NCBI GenBank assembly: GCA_963663265.2
Contig: CAXXXM010000001.1
Span: forward strand, 930,001-994,000
Length of the DNA stretch: 64,000 nucleotides
Origin: JAEXOD01 sp963663265
Lineage (GTDB): Bacteria; Bacteroidota; Ignavibacteria; Ignavibacteriales; Melioribacteraceae
Direction: 5' to 3'
Position 1 is the first letter of the stretch, and every line of letters starts with the position of its first letter. The notes beneath the pieces are model-generated. The model saw only the letters and a program-made list of their open reading frames with translations, had not been told where the DNA came from and did not search any database. A program made the position numbers and the translations under genes. Below, in pieces: positions 1 to 9,211 of this stretch.

Positions 1-801
1 AATTTCTTTTGGTTTATTGAACATTCCTGGTATATTTGGCTTCCAACTCTGCTTATGGTTTTAGTAATTTTTTATTTTATTGATGCTCGTAATGTTGATC
101 ATAATAGTGTTCATGTTAGATATTCTGGAAAAATTGAGTTTAAAGGTTTAAAAAATATAGGCTATTTACTGATAATTATCATTGCTGTTTTTATTGATCC
201 GGGTGTAATGAGCTGGGTTCCAAGTTTAGCTCCATTACCATTTGGATTAAGAGAAATAATTCAATTTTCTGTTGTTTATTTTGCACATAAAACTGCTGAT
301 AAGAAGATTCTTGAAGCTAATGGATTTAATTTTGAACCAATAAAAGAAGTAGCATTTTTGTTTGTTGGTATTTTTGCAACAATGATTCCTGCTTTGCAAT
401 TAATTGCTCACGAAGCTAAGGAATTAAGCCAATCCTTAAATGCCGGAGTATTCTATTGGAGTACCGGTGTGTTATCTTCTTTCTTAGATAATGCTCCTAC
501 ATATCTTAATTTTTTAAGTGCAGAACTTGGTAAATATGGATTTGATGTTAATAGTAGAGTTGAAGTGCACGAATTTTCGATGATACACGTTCTATATTTA
601 CAGGCTATTTCTATTGCTGCTGTATTTTTTGGTGCTATGACTTATATTGGAAATGGACCAAATTTTATGGTAAAATCTATTAGTGAGAGTTCGGGAATTA
701 AGATGCCTACTTTCTTTGAATATGTTTATAAGTATTCAATTCCTGTATTATTGCCGGTTTTCACAATCATTTATTTTATATTTTATTTTGGAAAAGGTTA
801 A
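1..801 (+). CDS. NhaD-type sodium/proton antiporter, 5' truncated by window edge
   Basis: Membrane antiporter that would exchange Na+ for H+ across the inner membrane. The reading frame is open from base 1 (N F F W F I E H...), and those residues align with NFFWFLQNMW inside the next gene, so this is the C-terminal half of a longer gene whose start lies outside the window; the first in-window ATG (55) is internal. It shares long blocks with the next gene, for example FATMIPALQLIA, FLDNAPT and YIGNGPNFMVK, the last two being typical of the ArsB/NhaD ion-transporter superfamily. Several hydrophobic segments are visible. The tandem copy begins 3 bp after the stop, so the two are probably co-transcribed. 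Confidence 0.88.
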   Translation, partial: NFFWFIEHSWYIWLPTLLMVLVIFYFIDARNVDHNSVHVRYSGKIEFKGLKNIGYLLIIIIAVFIDPGVMSWVPSLAPLPFGLREIIQFSVVYFAHKTADKKILEANGFNFEPIKEVAFLFVGIFATMIPALQLIAHEAKELSQSLNAGVFYWSTGVLSSFLDNAPTYLNFLSAELGKYGFDVNSRVEVHEFSMIHVLYLQAISIAAVFFGAMTYIGNGPNFMVKSISESSGIKMPTFFEYVYKYSIPVLLPVFTIIYFIFYFGKG

Positions 802-804
802 AAT

Positions 805-2193
805 ATGACAAAAAAAGGGATATACTATGCATTAATTACTTTTTTTGCTGCTAATAATTATTTGTTTGCAAGCGAAGAAGGGGGTAATACAGTTGTTGCT
901 GATACTGTATTGCCTGAAATATATATAGTTTTACCTTTTGTTATTTTATTAGCAATGATAGCAACCGGTCCGGTTTTTTATCATCATTTTTGGGAACATC
1001 ATTACCCTAAAATATCATTGATATTAGGTGGGATTACAGTTGCATATTATTCATTTATTTTGAAAGATTTTTATAGCTTAACTCATACATTAGCTGAGTA
1101 TCTATCATTTATTGCTCTACTTGGCTCCCTTTATATGGCATCTGGTAGTATTTTAATTAACATTCAAAAAAAGGCAACGCCGGCTTTTAATGTGCTGCTT
1201 TTATTATTTGGAGCCGTAATTGCTAACATTATTGGTACTACAGGTGCTTCGATGTTGCTAATTAGACCATTTATACGGATAAATAAGGATAGAATTAAAG
1301 TTTACCATATAATGTTTTTTATCTTTATTGTTAGTAATGTTGGTGGAGCTTTAACTCCAATTGGTGACCCGCCTTTGTTCCTTGGTTTCCTACGTGGTAT
1401 TAACTTTTTTTGGTTTTTACAAAATATGTGGAGTGCATGGATTTTGGCGATTGGGATGATTCTTGCTCTCTTTTATCTTATTGATAGTAGGTCTATAAAC
1501 AATTCTGAAAATGTAGTAAAAGAAGATTTTAAAATTGAAATAAAAGGATTGAAAAATATAGTTTATCTTGTAATAATTCTTGTTTCTGTATTTTTAGATC
1601 CAAATATTATTTCTTGGGTTCCAAGTTTATATCCCATGCCCTTTGGAATTAGAGAGATAATTATGTTTTCAGTTATGTTTTTGGTTGTTAAAACAACTGA
1701 TAAAGAAATCTTTAAGTTGAATAGTTTTAGTTATGGTCCAATAAAAGAAGTGGCTTATTTGTTTATAGGAATATTTGCTACAATGATACCTGCATTACAA
1801 CTTATTGCATATGAAGCAAAAGTTTTGGGTGATAGTTTAAATGTTGGAATATTCTACTGGTCTACAGGAATCCTTTCCGGATTTTTAGATAATGCACCTA
1901 CTTTTTTAAATTTTTTAGCAGCACAATTAGCAAAATTTGGATATGATATAAGTAATAAGTCGGATGTATTGGCGTATTCAGTAGCTCATCCTCTTTATTT
2001 ACATGCCATTTCTGTTGCTGCTGTATTTTTTGGTGCATTTACATATATTGGTAATGGTCCCAATTTTATGGTTAAGGCTATTAGTGAAAGTGCCGGTATT
2101 AAAATGCCTTCTTTTTTTGAATACATATTTAAGTATTCTCTACCCATTTTAATTCCGATTTTCATTATTATTTATTTTATATTTTATTTTTAA
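805..2193 (+). CDS. nhaD: NhaD-type sodium/proton antiporter (second tandem copy)
   Basis: Full-length 462-residue polytopic protein of the NhaD/citrate-transporter superfamily, expected to move Na+ against H+. It opens with a signal-like hydrophobic stretch (about residues 5-22). About 11-12 membrane segments follow, with NVGGALTPIGDPPLF near residue 176, FLDNAPT near 370 and YIGNGPNFMVK near 413, positions where the family carries ion-binding Asn/Asp/Thr residues. It is a paralogue of the preceding gene and lies 24 bp before nuoN, suggesting one operon that combines Na+ transport with complex I. Substrate specificity is inferred from family only. Confidence 0.87.
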   Translation: MTKKGIYYALITFFAANNYLFASEEGGNTVVADTVLPEIYIVLPFVILLAMIATGPVFYHHFWEHHYPKISLILGGITVAYYSFILKDFYSLTHTLAEYLSFIALLGSLYMASGSILINIQKKATPAFNVLLLLFGAVIANIIGTTGASMLLIRPFIRINKDRIKVYHIMFFIFIVSNVGGALTPIGDPPLFLGFLRGINFFWFLQNMWSAWILAIGMILALFYLIDSRSINNSENVVKEDFKIEIKGLKNIVYLVIILVSVFLDPNIISWVPSLYPMPFGIREIIMFSVMFLVVKTTDKEIFKLNSFSYGPIKEVAYLFIGIFATMIPALQLIAYEAKVLGDSLNVGIFYWSTGILSGFLDNAPTFLNFLAAQLAKFGYDISNKSDVLAYSVAHPLYLHAISVAAVFFGAFTYIGNGPNFMVKAISESAGIKMPSFFEYIFKYSLPILIPIFIIIYFIFYF

Positions 2194-2217
2194 CGAAAAA
2201 AACATTGTTGAGTTGTT

Positions 2218-3651
2218 ATGCCCATAAATAATTTAGAAATTGTTCAATTAATCCCTTTCATAATAATTAGCGTTGGGATTTTATTTTCCCTTACTTTAGA
2301 GATGTTTTATGAAAAAAGTAAGTATATTTTGCCATATATCTCCATGATTATTTATTTAGCAATAGGAGTATATTCTGTGCTTAATATAAATAATCATTCT
2401 ATCGTATTTGGTGGAATGTTGGAGTTGGGTGGGAAAGCAGCAATTTTTAATCTTTTATTTAGTCTTGGTGCTTTAATTGTTACATTATCATCAATTAATT
2501 ATTTGCCAAAATATGGTACCTTTTACGGTGAATACTATATATTACTGCAATTAGCAGTTCTTGGTATGATGGTAATGGCTGGTGGAAGAGATTTGTTTAT
2601 GGTTTTTATGGGACTTGAATTAATGTCCATATGTTTTTATGTTCTGGTTGGTATTAATAGGAAAAGACAGACTGCTAATGAAGCCTCGATGAAGTATTTT
2701 TTACTTGGTTCATTCGCAACAGGATTTTTAGTATACGGAATTGCTCTTATCTTTGGGGCATCTCATACTACAAATATTAGCATAATAATTGCTAATTTTC
2801 CTGAATTAACAGCAAATATCCTTTTTGTTGCTGGTATGTTGTTATTTTTTGTTGGATTTAGCTTTAAAATAGCAGCTTTTCCGTTTCATTCATGGGTTCC
2901 TGATGTTTATCAAGGGTCTTCAACAACTATTACCGGTTTCATGTCCACAATGGGTAAATCGGCTGCTTTTAGTGTGTTTTTTATAATGATGTTATCAGTT
3001 ATTAATGGTAGTACTCCTAATTTATTTAGAAGTTATTTTTCAATAATAGCTGCTTTTTCTATGCTGTTTGGAAGTATTGTGGCAATATCTCAAAAAAATA
3101 TAAAAAGAATGCTTGCTTATTCATCAATATCTCATGCAGGTTATATTGCAATCGGTTTATCGGCTGCTAATCCCGATGCGCTTGCTGGTATGATATTTTA
3201 TTTGTTTGCTTATTCATTTATGAATTTAGGAGCTTTTGGGATAATTTCAATTATTGAATCTGAAAACGAAGGTAATCTTGAACTTAACTCGTATATGGGA
3301 TTAGCTAATAAAAATCCGCTACTGGCTGGGTTACTATCCCTTTTTATGTTTGCTTTGGCAGGCATTCCACCGTTGGCAGGATTTTTTGGTAAATATTATG
3401 TTTTTATTAGTGCTATTGAATCGGGTTTGACATGGCTTGCACTTGTTGGTGTATTATCAAGTATTATAAGTGTTTACTTTTATTTAAGAATAGTAGTTTA
3501 TATGTATTTTAAGGAACCAATTGAAGAAATAAAAGTTGAAAGTAATGTAAATGGAATGGCTGCTGTATTAGTTTCTGCTGCAATTGTTATAATATATGGT
3601 ATATTCCCTCAAAATTTACTTACTGTTATTTTGGATGCAATAAAGTTTTAA
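2218..3651 (+). CDS. nuoN: NADH-quinone oxidoreductase subunit N
   Basis: 477-residue antiporter-like membrane subunit of complex I, part of the proton-pumping arm. About 14 hydrophobic segments are visible. Family-typical pieces are GLELMSICFYVLVG (residues ~133-146), the FKIAAFPFHSWVPDVYQGS block (~218-236) with its lysine and histidine in the proton channel, and KRMLAYSSISHAGYI (~298-312). Length is normal. It lies directly downstream of the NhaD pair and 7 bp upstream of the next gene. NuoN normally closes a nuo operon, so the remaining subunits are expected upstream of the window. Confidence 0.95.
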   Translation: MPINNLEIVQLIPFIIISVGILFSLTLEMFYEKSKYILPYISMIIYLAIGVYSVLNINNHSIVFGGMLELGGKAAIFNLLFSLGALIVTLSSINYLPKYGTFYGEYYILLQLAVLGMMVMAGGRDLFMVFMGLELMSICFYVLVGINRKRQTANEASMKYFLLGSFATGFLVYGIALIFGASHTTNISIIIANFPELTANILFVAGMLLFFVGFSFKIAAFPFHSWVPDVYQGSSTTITGFMSTMGKSAAFSVFFIMMLSVINGSTPNLFRSYFSIIAAFSMLFGSIVAISQKNIKRMLAYSSISHAGYIAIGLSAANPDALAGMIFYLFAYSFMNLGAFGIISIIESENEGNLELNSYMGLANKNPLLAGLLSLFMFALAGIPPLAGFFGKYYVFISAIESGLTWLALVGVLSSIISVYFYLRIVVYMYFKEPIEEIKVESNVNGMAAVLVSAAIVIIYGIFPQNLLTVILDAIKF

Positions 3652-3658
3652 GATAAAT

Positions 3659-5218
3659 ATGATACCACTTTTTTCAAACCAGCAAATTAGAGAAGTAGAT
3701 TTATATTCTATAACAGAACTCGGATATCCGGGTGCTGTTTTGATGGAGAATGCTGCAATTAATTCCTTTAAAACTATTATAGATCATTTTGAAATTTGTG
3801 ATGGAATTATTGGTGTTGTTTGTGGAAAAGGGAATAATGGGGGAGATGGTTTAGCAATTGCCAGACATTTTGCAAATAATGGTTATATTGTTAAAGTTTT
3901 ATTAATTGCCCCTCCAAGCGATATTAAGGGAGATGCACGTTTAAATTTTGATATTTTAGATAACATATCTAAAAAAAACAGTAATATTATTATTAGGGTT
4001 TTACAAGATATAAAAGATCTTAAGTTTCTTAATGATAGCGATATAATTATAGATGCAATTTTGGGGAGTGGATTTAACGGTGATTTAGATTGTCATTTAA
4101 AAGCTGTAATAAATAGTTTGAATAGTATAAACTCCGCAAAAGTTGCAATTGATATTCCAACAGGATTGAATGTTAATACAGGTTCGGGTGAAGTTGTATT
4201 TAACTCCGATTTAACAATTTGTTTGGGTGAGTTGAAACCAGGATTATTTTTTGGAGCAGGATACAAATATGCAGGGAAAGTGGTAAAAGGTGATATTGGT
4301 ATTGATTTTGACTATTACAAAAAATACATTTCAAAAGAGTATCTTGTTGAACCAGAAGATGCTATTGAAGGATTACCCATAAGAAGTAAAACTGCCCATA
4401 AATATTCAAGTGGAAAAGTATTAGTTATTGCCGGCTCTGAAAAATATCCCGGTGCTGCATATCTTTGCTCAAACAGCTCCTTGATATCTGGAGCAGGGGC
4501 AACAGTACTTGCGGTTCCAGAATCAATAAAACCTTTAGTATTTCCAAATTTGTTTGAATCGACTATTATTTCTTATAATCATAATAAAAAAGGCTATTTA
4601 ACAATTGAGGCTCTTGATACCATAAAAGAAAAAATAGAATGGGCGGATATTGTTGCTTTGGGCTGTGGTATTGGAAGAGAAAATGAAACTGTTGAAGCTT
4701 GTGGTACAATAATCAAAACGAATTCCAGTTTACCAATTATTGTTGATGCTGATGCAATTTATTGTTTAGCTAAATATGGTTTGGATAGATTAAATTTGGA
4801 AAATATAATTTTCACACCTCATTTGGCTGAATTTTCTTATTTATGTAATGTTGATATTGAAGAATTGTCAAATGATTTACTCTTTTATGGAAGAGAATTT
4901 GTTGGCAAAACTGGTTCACATTTGGTATTAAAAGGATCTCCTACGATGGTTTTTAATCCTGAAGGAGAAGTATTTATTAATACTTGTGGCAATAGTGGGA
5001 TGGCGAAATTTGGTACAGGGGATGTTTTAACCGGTTTCATTGCAAGTTTGATTGCACAATCAAAAAATATTGAAAAAAGTATAATTTCTTCTGTATATTT
5101 ACATAGTCTTTCTGCTGATTTATTATTAGATGAAAAGACGGAGTTTGGTTTAACAGCAAAAGATATTTTAAATAATTTACCAAAAACGATTAAATTTTTG
5201 AGGGATTCAATTGTATAA
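3659..5218 (+). CDS. nnr: Bifunctional NAD(P)H-hydrate epimerase / ADP-dependent NAD(P)H-hydrate dehydratase
   Basis: Metabolite-repair enzyme that epimerises and dehydrates damaged NADHX and NADPHX back to NAD(P)H. The N-terminal YjeF_N (epimerase) domain spans about residues 1-215, with VCGKGNNGGDGLAIARHF near 55 and DIPTGLNV near 163. The C-terminal carbohydrate-kinase-like dehydratase spans about 235-515, with GCGIGRENE and the nucleotide-binding block NSGMAKFGTGDVLTG near 444. Two fused domains over 519 residues is the usual bacterial arrangement. The 3' end overlaps the next gene by 8 bp. Confidence 0.95.
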   Translation: MIPLFSNQQIREVDLYSITELGYPGAVLMENAAINSFKTIIDHFEICDGIIGVVCGKGNNGGDGLAIARHFANNGYIVKVLLIAPPSDIKGDARLNFDILDNISKKNSNIIIRVLQDIKDLKFLNDSDIIIDAILGSGFNGDLDCHLKAVINSLNSINSAKVAIDIPTGLNVNTGSGEVVFNSDLTICLGELKPGLFFGAGYKYAGKVVKGDIGIDFDYYKKYISKEYLVEPEDAIEGLPIRSKTAHKYSSGKVLVIAGSEKYPGAAYLCSNSSLISGAGATVLAVPESIKPLVFPNLFESTIISYNHNKKGYLTIEALDTIKEKIEWADIVALGCGIGRENETVEACGTIIKTNSSLPIIVDADAIYCLAKYGLDRLNLENIIFTPHLAEFSYLCNVDIEELSNDLLFYGREFVGKTGSHLVLKGSPTMVFNPEGEVFINTCGNSGMAKFGTGDVLTGFIASLIAQSKNIEKSIISSVYLHSLSADLLLDEKTEFGLTAKDILNNLPKTIKFLRDSIV

Positions 5219-5612
5219 TTCATTAAAGAAAAACAGTTTTTTCTTTGTTCATTTGCCTTTTGTTATTTACTTAATAGTGTTAACAATTCTTTTGGCTATG
5301 CCTTCTCAAGACCTACCAAATACTTTTGAAGTTAGCGATAAATTTAAGCATTTTTTAGCTTTTTTTGTGTTATCATTTTTATTTAGTATGTCTTTACATT
5401 TTCAAGAGATATTTAGTAAAAACAAAAAAAATATTATTTTGGTTGTAATGGTTTTAGCTTCTATTTATGGAGGATTGACTGAAATTATTCAAGCCTATGT
5501 TCCAGGTCGTTCTTGCGAGTTTATTGATTGGTTGTTTGATATTGGAGGAGTGCTATTAGGTATATTAGCATTCAAACTATTTATTAATAACATTTCTACA
5601 AGATTTTCCTGA
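5211..5612 (+). CDS. VanZ-like family membrane protein
   Basis: 133-residue protein with about four transmembrane segments. It carries the VanZ-like signatures DKFKHFLAFFVLSFL near residues 44-58 and an acidic GGLTEIIQAYVPGRSCEFIDW block near 85-105. Family members are small membrane proteins of mostly unknown role; the name comes from a teicoplanin-resistance accessory gene and does not imply resistance here. The start is TTG, inside the last codons of nnr, which points to translational coupling. Confidence 0.8.
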   Translation: MYNSLKKNSFFFVHLPFVIYLIVLTILLAMPSQDLPNTFEVSDKFKHFLAFFVLSFLFSMSLHFQEIFSKNKKNIILVVMVLASIYGGLTEIIQAYVPGRSCEFIDWLFDIGGVLLGILAFKLFINNISTRFS

Positions 5613-5725
5613 TGTAGGGAACTTTTTACAAAAAAATAAGTAAAATAATTAAAGATTGCATTGACAATTGATTAATGTTTTTTTAATTTTCAATAAATAA
5701 ATACGATTTTTTTTCGGAGGAAAAA

Positions 5726-6388
5726 TTGGCTTTAAAAAAGAATCCAAAGGTTGATTTAAGAAGGAAGTACAAGAGATTTTTTGAGATTGGTATTGTAATA
5801 TCCTTGGCTTTTACTATTGTTGCTTTCAAGTTTTTCCCAAAATTTGAAAAGGAAGAAATTAAAAAAGAAGCTTCGCAAGAATTGGTGAAAGTTGAAGATG
5901 TAGAACATACAAAACAGGAGAACACACCTCCACCACCACCAAAACCATTAATTCCTATTGAAGCACCTTCTGATATGAACTTGGAAGATATTGAAATTGA
6001 AGAAAACATTCTTGATGTTAACGAAGTAGTTTCTGCTCCACCCCCACCTCCAGTTGAAGAAAAGAAACAACAGGTTGAAGAAGAACCTGAATTCTTTATT
6101 GCTGTAGAAGAACAGCCTGAGCCTATTGGTGGTATTGGAGGAATTCAATCAAGAATTGTATATCCTGAAATAGCAAAACGTGCCGGTGTTCAAGGAAGAG
6201 TATATGTTCAAGCTTTTGTTAACGAAAATGGTGATGTTGCTAAAGTTCAATTAATTAAAGGTATTGGTGCCGGTTGTGACGAAGCTGCTATGGATGCTGT
6301 TAGACAGACCAAATTCAAACCTGGAAAACAAAGAGGTAAACCTGTAAGAGTTCAGGTTGCTATTCCTATTGTTTTCAAACTTCAATAA
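5726..6388 (+). CDS. tonB: Energy transducer TonB
   Basis: 220-residue inner-membrane-anchored protein that passes proton-motive energy to outer-membrane TonB-dependent receptors. There is a cytoplasmic basic start, one membrane helix at about residues 20-40, an acidic and proline-rich periplasmic linker with two polyproline runs (near 72-77 and 110-115), and a C-terminal TonB domain from about 133 (IVYPEIAKRAGVQGRVYV...AMDAVRQTKFKPG). The TTG start is chosen because a GGAGG ribosome-binding site lies 6 bp upstream (5716-5720). A strong terminator follows, so it is probably monocistronic. No ExbB or ExbD is adjacent. Confidence 0.93.
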   Translation: MALKKNPKVDLRRKYKRFFEIGIVISLAFTIVAFKFFPKFEKEEIKKEASQELVKVEDVEHTKQENTPPPPPKPLIPIEAPSDMNLEDIEIEENILDVNEVVSAPPPPPVEEKKQQVEEEPEFFIAVEEQPEPIGGIGGIQSRIVYPEIAKRAGVQGRVYVQAFVNENGDVAKVQLIKGIGAGCDEAAMDAVRQTKFKPGKQRGKPVRVQVAIPIVFKLQ

Positions 6389-6395
6389 AATTTTA

Positions 6396-6421
6396 AGAGT
6401 GCTTCGGCACTCTTTTTTTTT
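6396..6421 (+). terminator. Rho-independent terminator after tonB
   Basis: Perfect 7-bp stem agagtgc/gcactct with a TTCG tetraloop, followed by eight or nine T residues, starting 8 bp after the tonB stop codon. Confidence 0.9.
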
Positions 6422-6607
6422 GCAGAAAAAATATTTCTTATTACTTATTAATCGTAATAAACAAGAAGTGTGTTTTTATCATTAATAATTAACTTCCTGC
6501 CGCGTTAGTAAATTAGCTATCATTTTGTCATATTTTTCTTCAACTTTGATTTGATATTACAACTATTTTTATTTAATTTATTGAAATACAATTTAAGCGA
6601 GAATATT

Positions 6608-7237
6608 TTGACTATTGAAGAAAAACTGCCCCGTAGAGAACGCGAAAAAATATTTAGAAAAAATGAAATTATTGAAGCAGCTACAAAATTGTTTGCCGAA
6701 AAGGGGTATGATTATACTACGCTTGATGATATTGCGGAAAAAGCTGAATTTGGCAAAGGAACTATTTATAATTATTTTAGAAGTAAGGAAGATATATTTA
6801 ATCTTATAATTGAAGGAATATTTGAGGGGCACTATAGAATTCTTTCGGAGGCTGTAAAAAATACTTCCACTTTCAAAGATTTAGTTTCAATAATAACTAA
6901 AGATATTTTTATGTTTTGTTTAACTAACCAAGACCAGTTTAAATTATTAGTGCAAGTTAGAACTAATAACTTAAAACTTGGCTTCAAAAAGTGTTCTGAA
7001 AAATGTGCCTATTACGATAAAAAAATATTCGCCATGTATAAAAAAGTATTATTGGAAAGTATTAAAAAAGGTGAAATAGTCGAAATGGATACTGAATCTT
7101 TAATTATTTTTTATCCATCTTTTGTTTTTCCCTATATAGTTTCTCTTATTGCCTTTAAAGGAGAGGAGAATATTGATAGTGAAAAAGAAATTTCTTTCCT
7201 GAACAATATAATTTTTAATGGCATATTGAAAAAGTAA
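6608..7237 (+). CDS. TetR/AcrR family transcriptional regulator
   Basis: About 209-residue DNA-binding repressor. The N-terminal helix-turn-helix is clear: IIEAATKLFAEKGYDYTTL then IAEKAEFGKGTIYNYFRSKE, the standard TetR pattern. The C-terminal half is a variable ligand domain with no recognised inducer. The frame is open upstream to a TTG at 6551, but that extension is hydrophobic and unlike the family N-terminus, so the TTG at 6608 (MTIEEKLPRRERE) is preferred. Its target is unknown; the ABC ATPase starting about 120 bp downstream is a plausible neighbour. Confidence 0.88.
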   Translation: MTIEEKLPRREREKIFRKNEIIEAATKLFAEKGYDYTTLDDIAEKAEFGKGTIYNYFRSKEDIFNLIIEGIFEGHYRILSEAVKNTSTFKDLVSIITKDIFMFCLTNQDQFKLLVQVRTNNLKLGFKKCSEKCAYYDKKIFAMYKKVLLESIKKGEIVEMDTESLIIFYPSFVFPYIVSLIAFKGEENIDSEKEISFLNNIIFNGILKK

Positions 7238-7355
7238 TTTGAATAATTATTATCTGCCTTAAAAATAGTACAAAAATATCTACTAATATACTGATATCTT
7301 AGTTGTAAAGGATTAGTTATTTTTATAAATTATGTAACAAATTTTTAGTTTTGTT

Positions 7356-8180
7356 GTGGATATTTTAACTCTTAATAATATAAATTTTAGCTATAAAAAT
7401 TCAAAAAACGAATCAGTCTTTTCATTAAAAAAGATTGATTTTTCTATTTGTGCAGGGGAGTTTGTATCTATACTTGGTTCAAATGGTTCTGGAAAGTCCA
7501 CTCTATTAAAAATTATTGCCTCAATAATTAAACCTCAAACCGGTAATTATCTAATAAATGGTAAATTAAAAGAACTCTATTCAAATAATCAAATCGCTAA
7601 AACAATTGCTTATGTTCCACAATTGTTTTATTCTGTTTATCCGTTTTCTGTTTATGAAATTGTAATGATGGGTAGAACTCCTTATTTGAATAGATTTGGA
7701 TATGAAAAAGATGAAGATAAACATATTGTATTAGAAACTCTAAAAAAAGTTGGTATTTCTCATTTAAAAAATAAAGGTATCAACGAGGTTTCGGGTGGGG
7801 AAGCCCAAAGAGCTTTTATTGCAAGGGCTTTGGTACAAAAACCAAAAGTTATTCTTTTGGATGAACCAAATTCTCACTTAGATATAAAAAATGAAATATA
7901 TATATTTAAATTATTGGATGAATTGAGGATATCTGAAAACCTAAGTATTATTATTATAACGCATCATTTAAATCTTGCAAATATGTTTTCCTCAAGAATT
8001 GTGTTAATGAAAAACGGCGAAATATTATTTGATGGTAATCCAAATATTGTATTAACAAAACAAAACCTTGTGAATACTTTTTCATTAAGTAATGATGTTT
8101 TAGTAAAATTTAATGATTTTGATAAAACAATTAATTTGATTCCAAATTTAAGTATTAATAATGAGTATAATGCGAACTAA
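7356..8180 (+). CDS. ABC transporter ATP-binding protein, FecE/BtuD-like
   Basis: 274-residue ATPase of the iron-siderophore/cobalamin importer class. Walker A GSNGSGKST is near residue 42, the Q-loop is in YVPQLF, the class-typical FSVYEIVMMGRTPYL follows, the signature VSGGEAQRAFIARAL is near 144, Walker B VILLDEP near 163 and the switch histidine in IITHH near 203. GTG start. No permease or binding protein is adjacent, so it must pair with components elsewhere or is a remnant of a larger locus. The 3' end overlaps the next gene by 20 bp. Confidence 0.88.
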   Translation: MDILTLNNINFSYKNSKNESVFSLKKIDFSICAGEFVSILGSNGSGKSTLLKIIASIIKPQTGNYLINGKLKELYSNNQIAKTIAYVPQLFYSVYPFSVYEIVMMGRTPYLNRFGYEKDEDKHIVLETLKKVGISHLKNKGINEVSGGEAQRAFIARALVQKPKVILLDEPNSHLDIKNEIYIFKLLDELRISENLSIIIITHHLNLANMFSSRIVLMKNGEILFDGNPNIVLTKQNLVNTFSLSNDVLVKFNDFDKTINLIPNLSINNEYNAN

Positions 8181-9186
8181 AAAGATTTTAATTCTCCTTT
8201 TGCTATTAATACTTATAGATTACTTTTCAATTTTATTTTTAAAATATCATTTGAATAATCTTCCTTTAAGTGAATTTACATTTACAACCATTGGTAATGT
8301 AGTTGTTTTATCACTCGGTATAATTTCAATATCTTCGTTATTGATTTTGTATTTTAAAGAGTTTAATATATATAGTCAAAACATAACTGTCATATTGGTC
8401 GCTGCCTTTTTAACTCTTATCCCAATTGTTTTAATAGTTCTTATAAATAAAGGATTTATAACATTAAAGAATGGCTATATTTTTACTTATCCTATAAAAA
8501 AAGCAACATTAGGAATACTGTTTGCTGGAAATTTTAGTTTTAAGCTATATATAAGTTTAGTATACATTTTACTGATTAGAAAAAATGGCTATTTTTCTTA
8601 TCTAAAGGCTTTATATTATAGTATGTTTGCATTAATGTTGTTATTAGTTCTGTCATTTGTTTATTCTACTAAATATTCGGATAGATTACAAACTGATAAT
8701 TTAACAAATGAAAAATATGATATTGGAGTTATCTTAGGAGCCGCTGTTTGGAAATTAGATCAGCCAAGTCCAATATTGAAAGGAAGAATACTTAAAGCAT
8801 ATGAATTGTATAATAAAAAGATAATTAATATTATTCAAGTAACCGGTGGAAAAGCTCCAGGTGAATTAACTGAAGCTGAAACGGCTTTCAGATATCTAAG
8901 AAAATTAGGTGTTCCTAAAAGAAAAATATTAATTGAGGTAAAAACTTCAACAACGACTGAACAGATTAAATTTATTAAAAATGTTTTAAAAGAAAAGTTC
9001 GATTTTGAAAAAATAATAATCATTTCTGATCAATTTCACTTGAAACGTGTGTTAGAAATTTGTAAATTCTTTAATGTAAAAGCAGAAGGTATTTCAAGTG
9101 GTTCTTTATTCAATTTTGATAAACTTTTGTATTATAGAGTAAGGGAAAGTGTTGCATTACTTTTATTTTGGCTTTTTGCTATTTAA
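8161..9186 (+). CDS. YdcF/ElyC-like DUF218 membrane protein
   Basis: 341-residue protein with about five N-terminal membrane helices (residues ~8-175) followed by a DUF218 domain. The domain shows GVILGAAVW near 188, RILKAYELYNK, VTGGKAPGELTEAE, and a TTTEQ plus ISDQFHLKR block further on. DUF218 proteins such as SanA, YdcF and ElyC act at the cell envelope, but the exact reaction here is unknown. The start overlaps the ABC ATPase gene, so the two are probably co-translated. A second in-frame ATG at 8170 is an alternative start. Confidence 0.78.
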   Translation: MSIMRTKKILILLLLLILIDYFSILFLKYHLNNLPLSEFTFTTIGNVVVLSLGIISISSLLILYFKEFNIYSQNITVILVAAFLTLIPIVLIVLINKGFITLKNGYIFTYPIKKATLGILFAGNFSFKLYISLVYILLIRKNGYFSYLKALYYSMFALMLLLVLSFVYSTKYSDRLQTDNLTNEKYDIGVILGAAVWKLDQPSPILKGRILKAYELYNKKIINIIQVTGGKAPGELTEAETAFRYLRKLGVPKRKILIEVKTSTTTEQIKFIKNVLKEKFDFEKIIIISDQFHLKRVLEICKFFNVKAEGISSGSLFNFDKLLYYRVRESVALLLFWLFAI

Positions 9187-9211
9187 TTCACAACTAATCA
9201 GGAGTTAGCTG

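Noticed and set aside
4885..5223. Leftward frame inside nnr
   Set aside because: Antisense shadow of the conserved dehydratase domain.
6551..6607. Upstream extension of the TetR gene to a TTG at 6551
   Set aside because: It adds a hydrophobic stretch unlike TetR N-termini; the TTG at 6608 gives the usual spacing to the helix-turn-helix.
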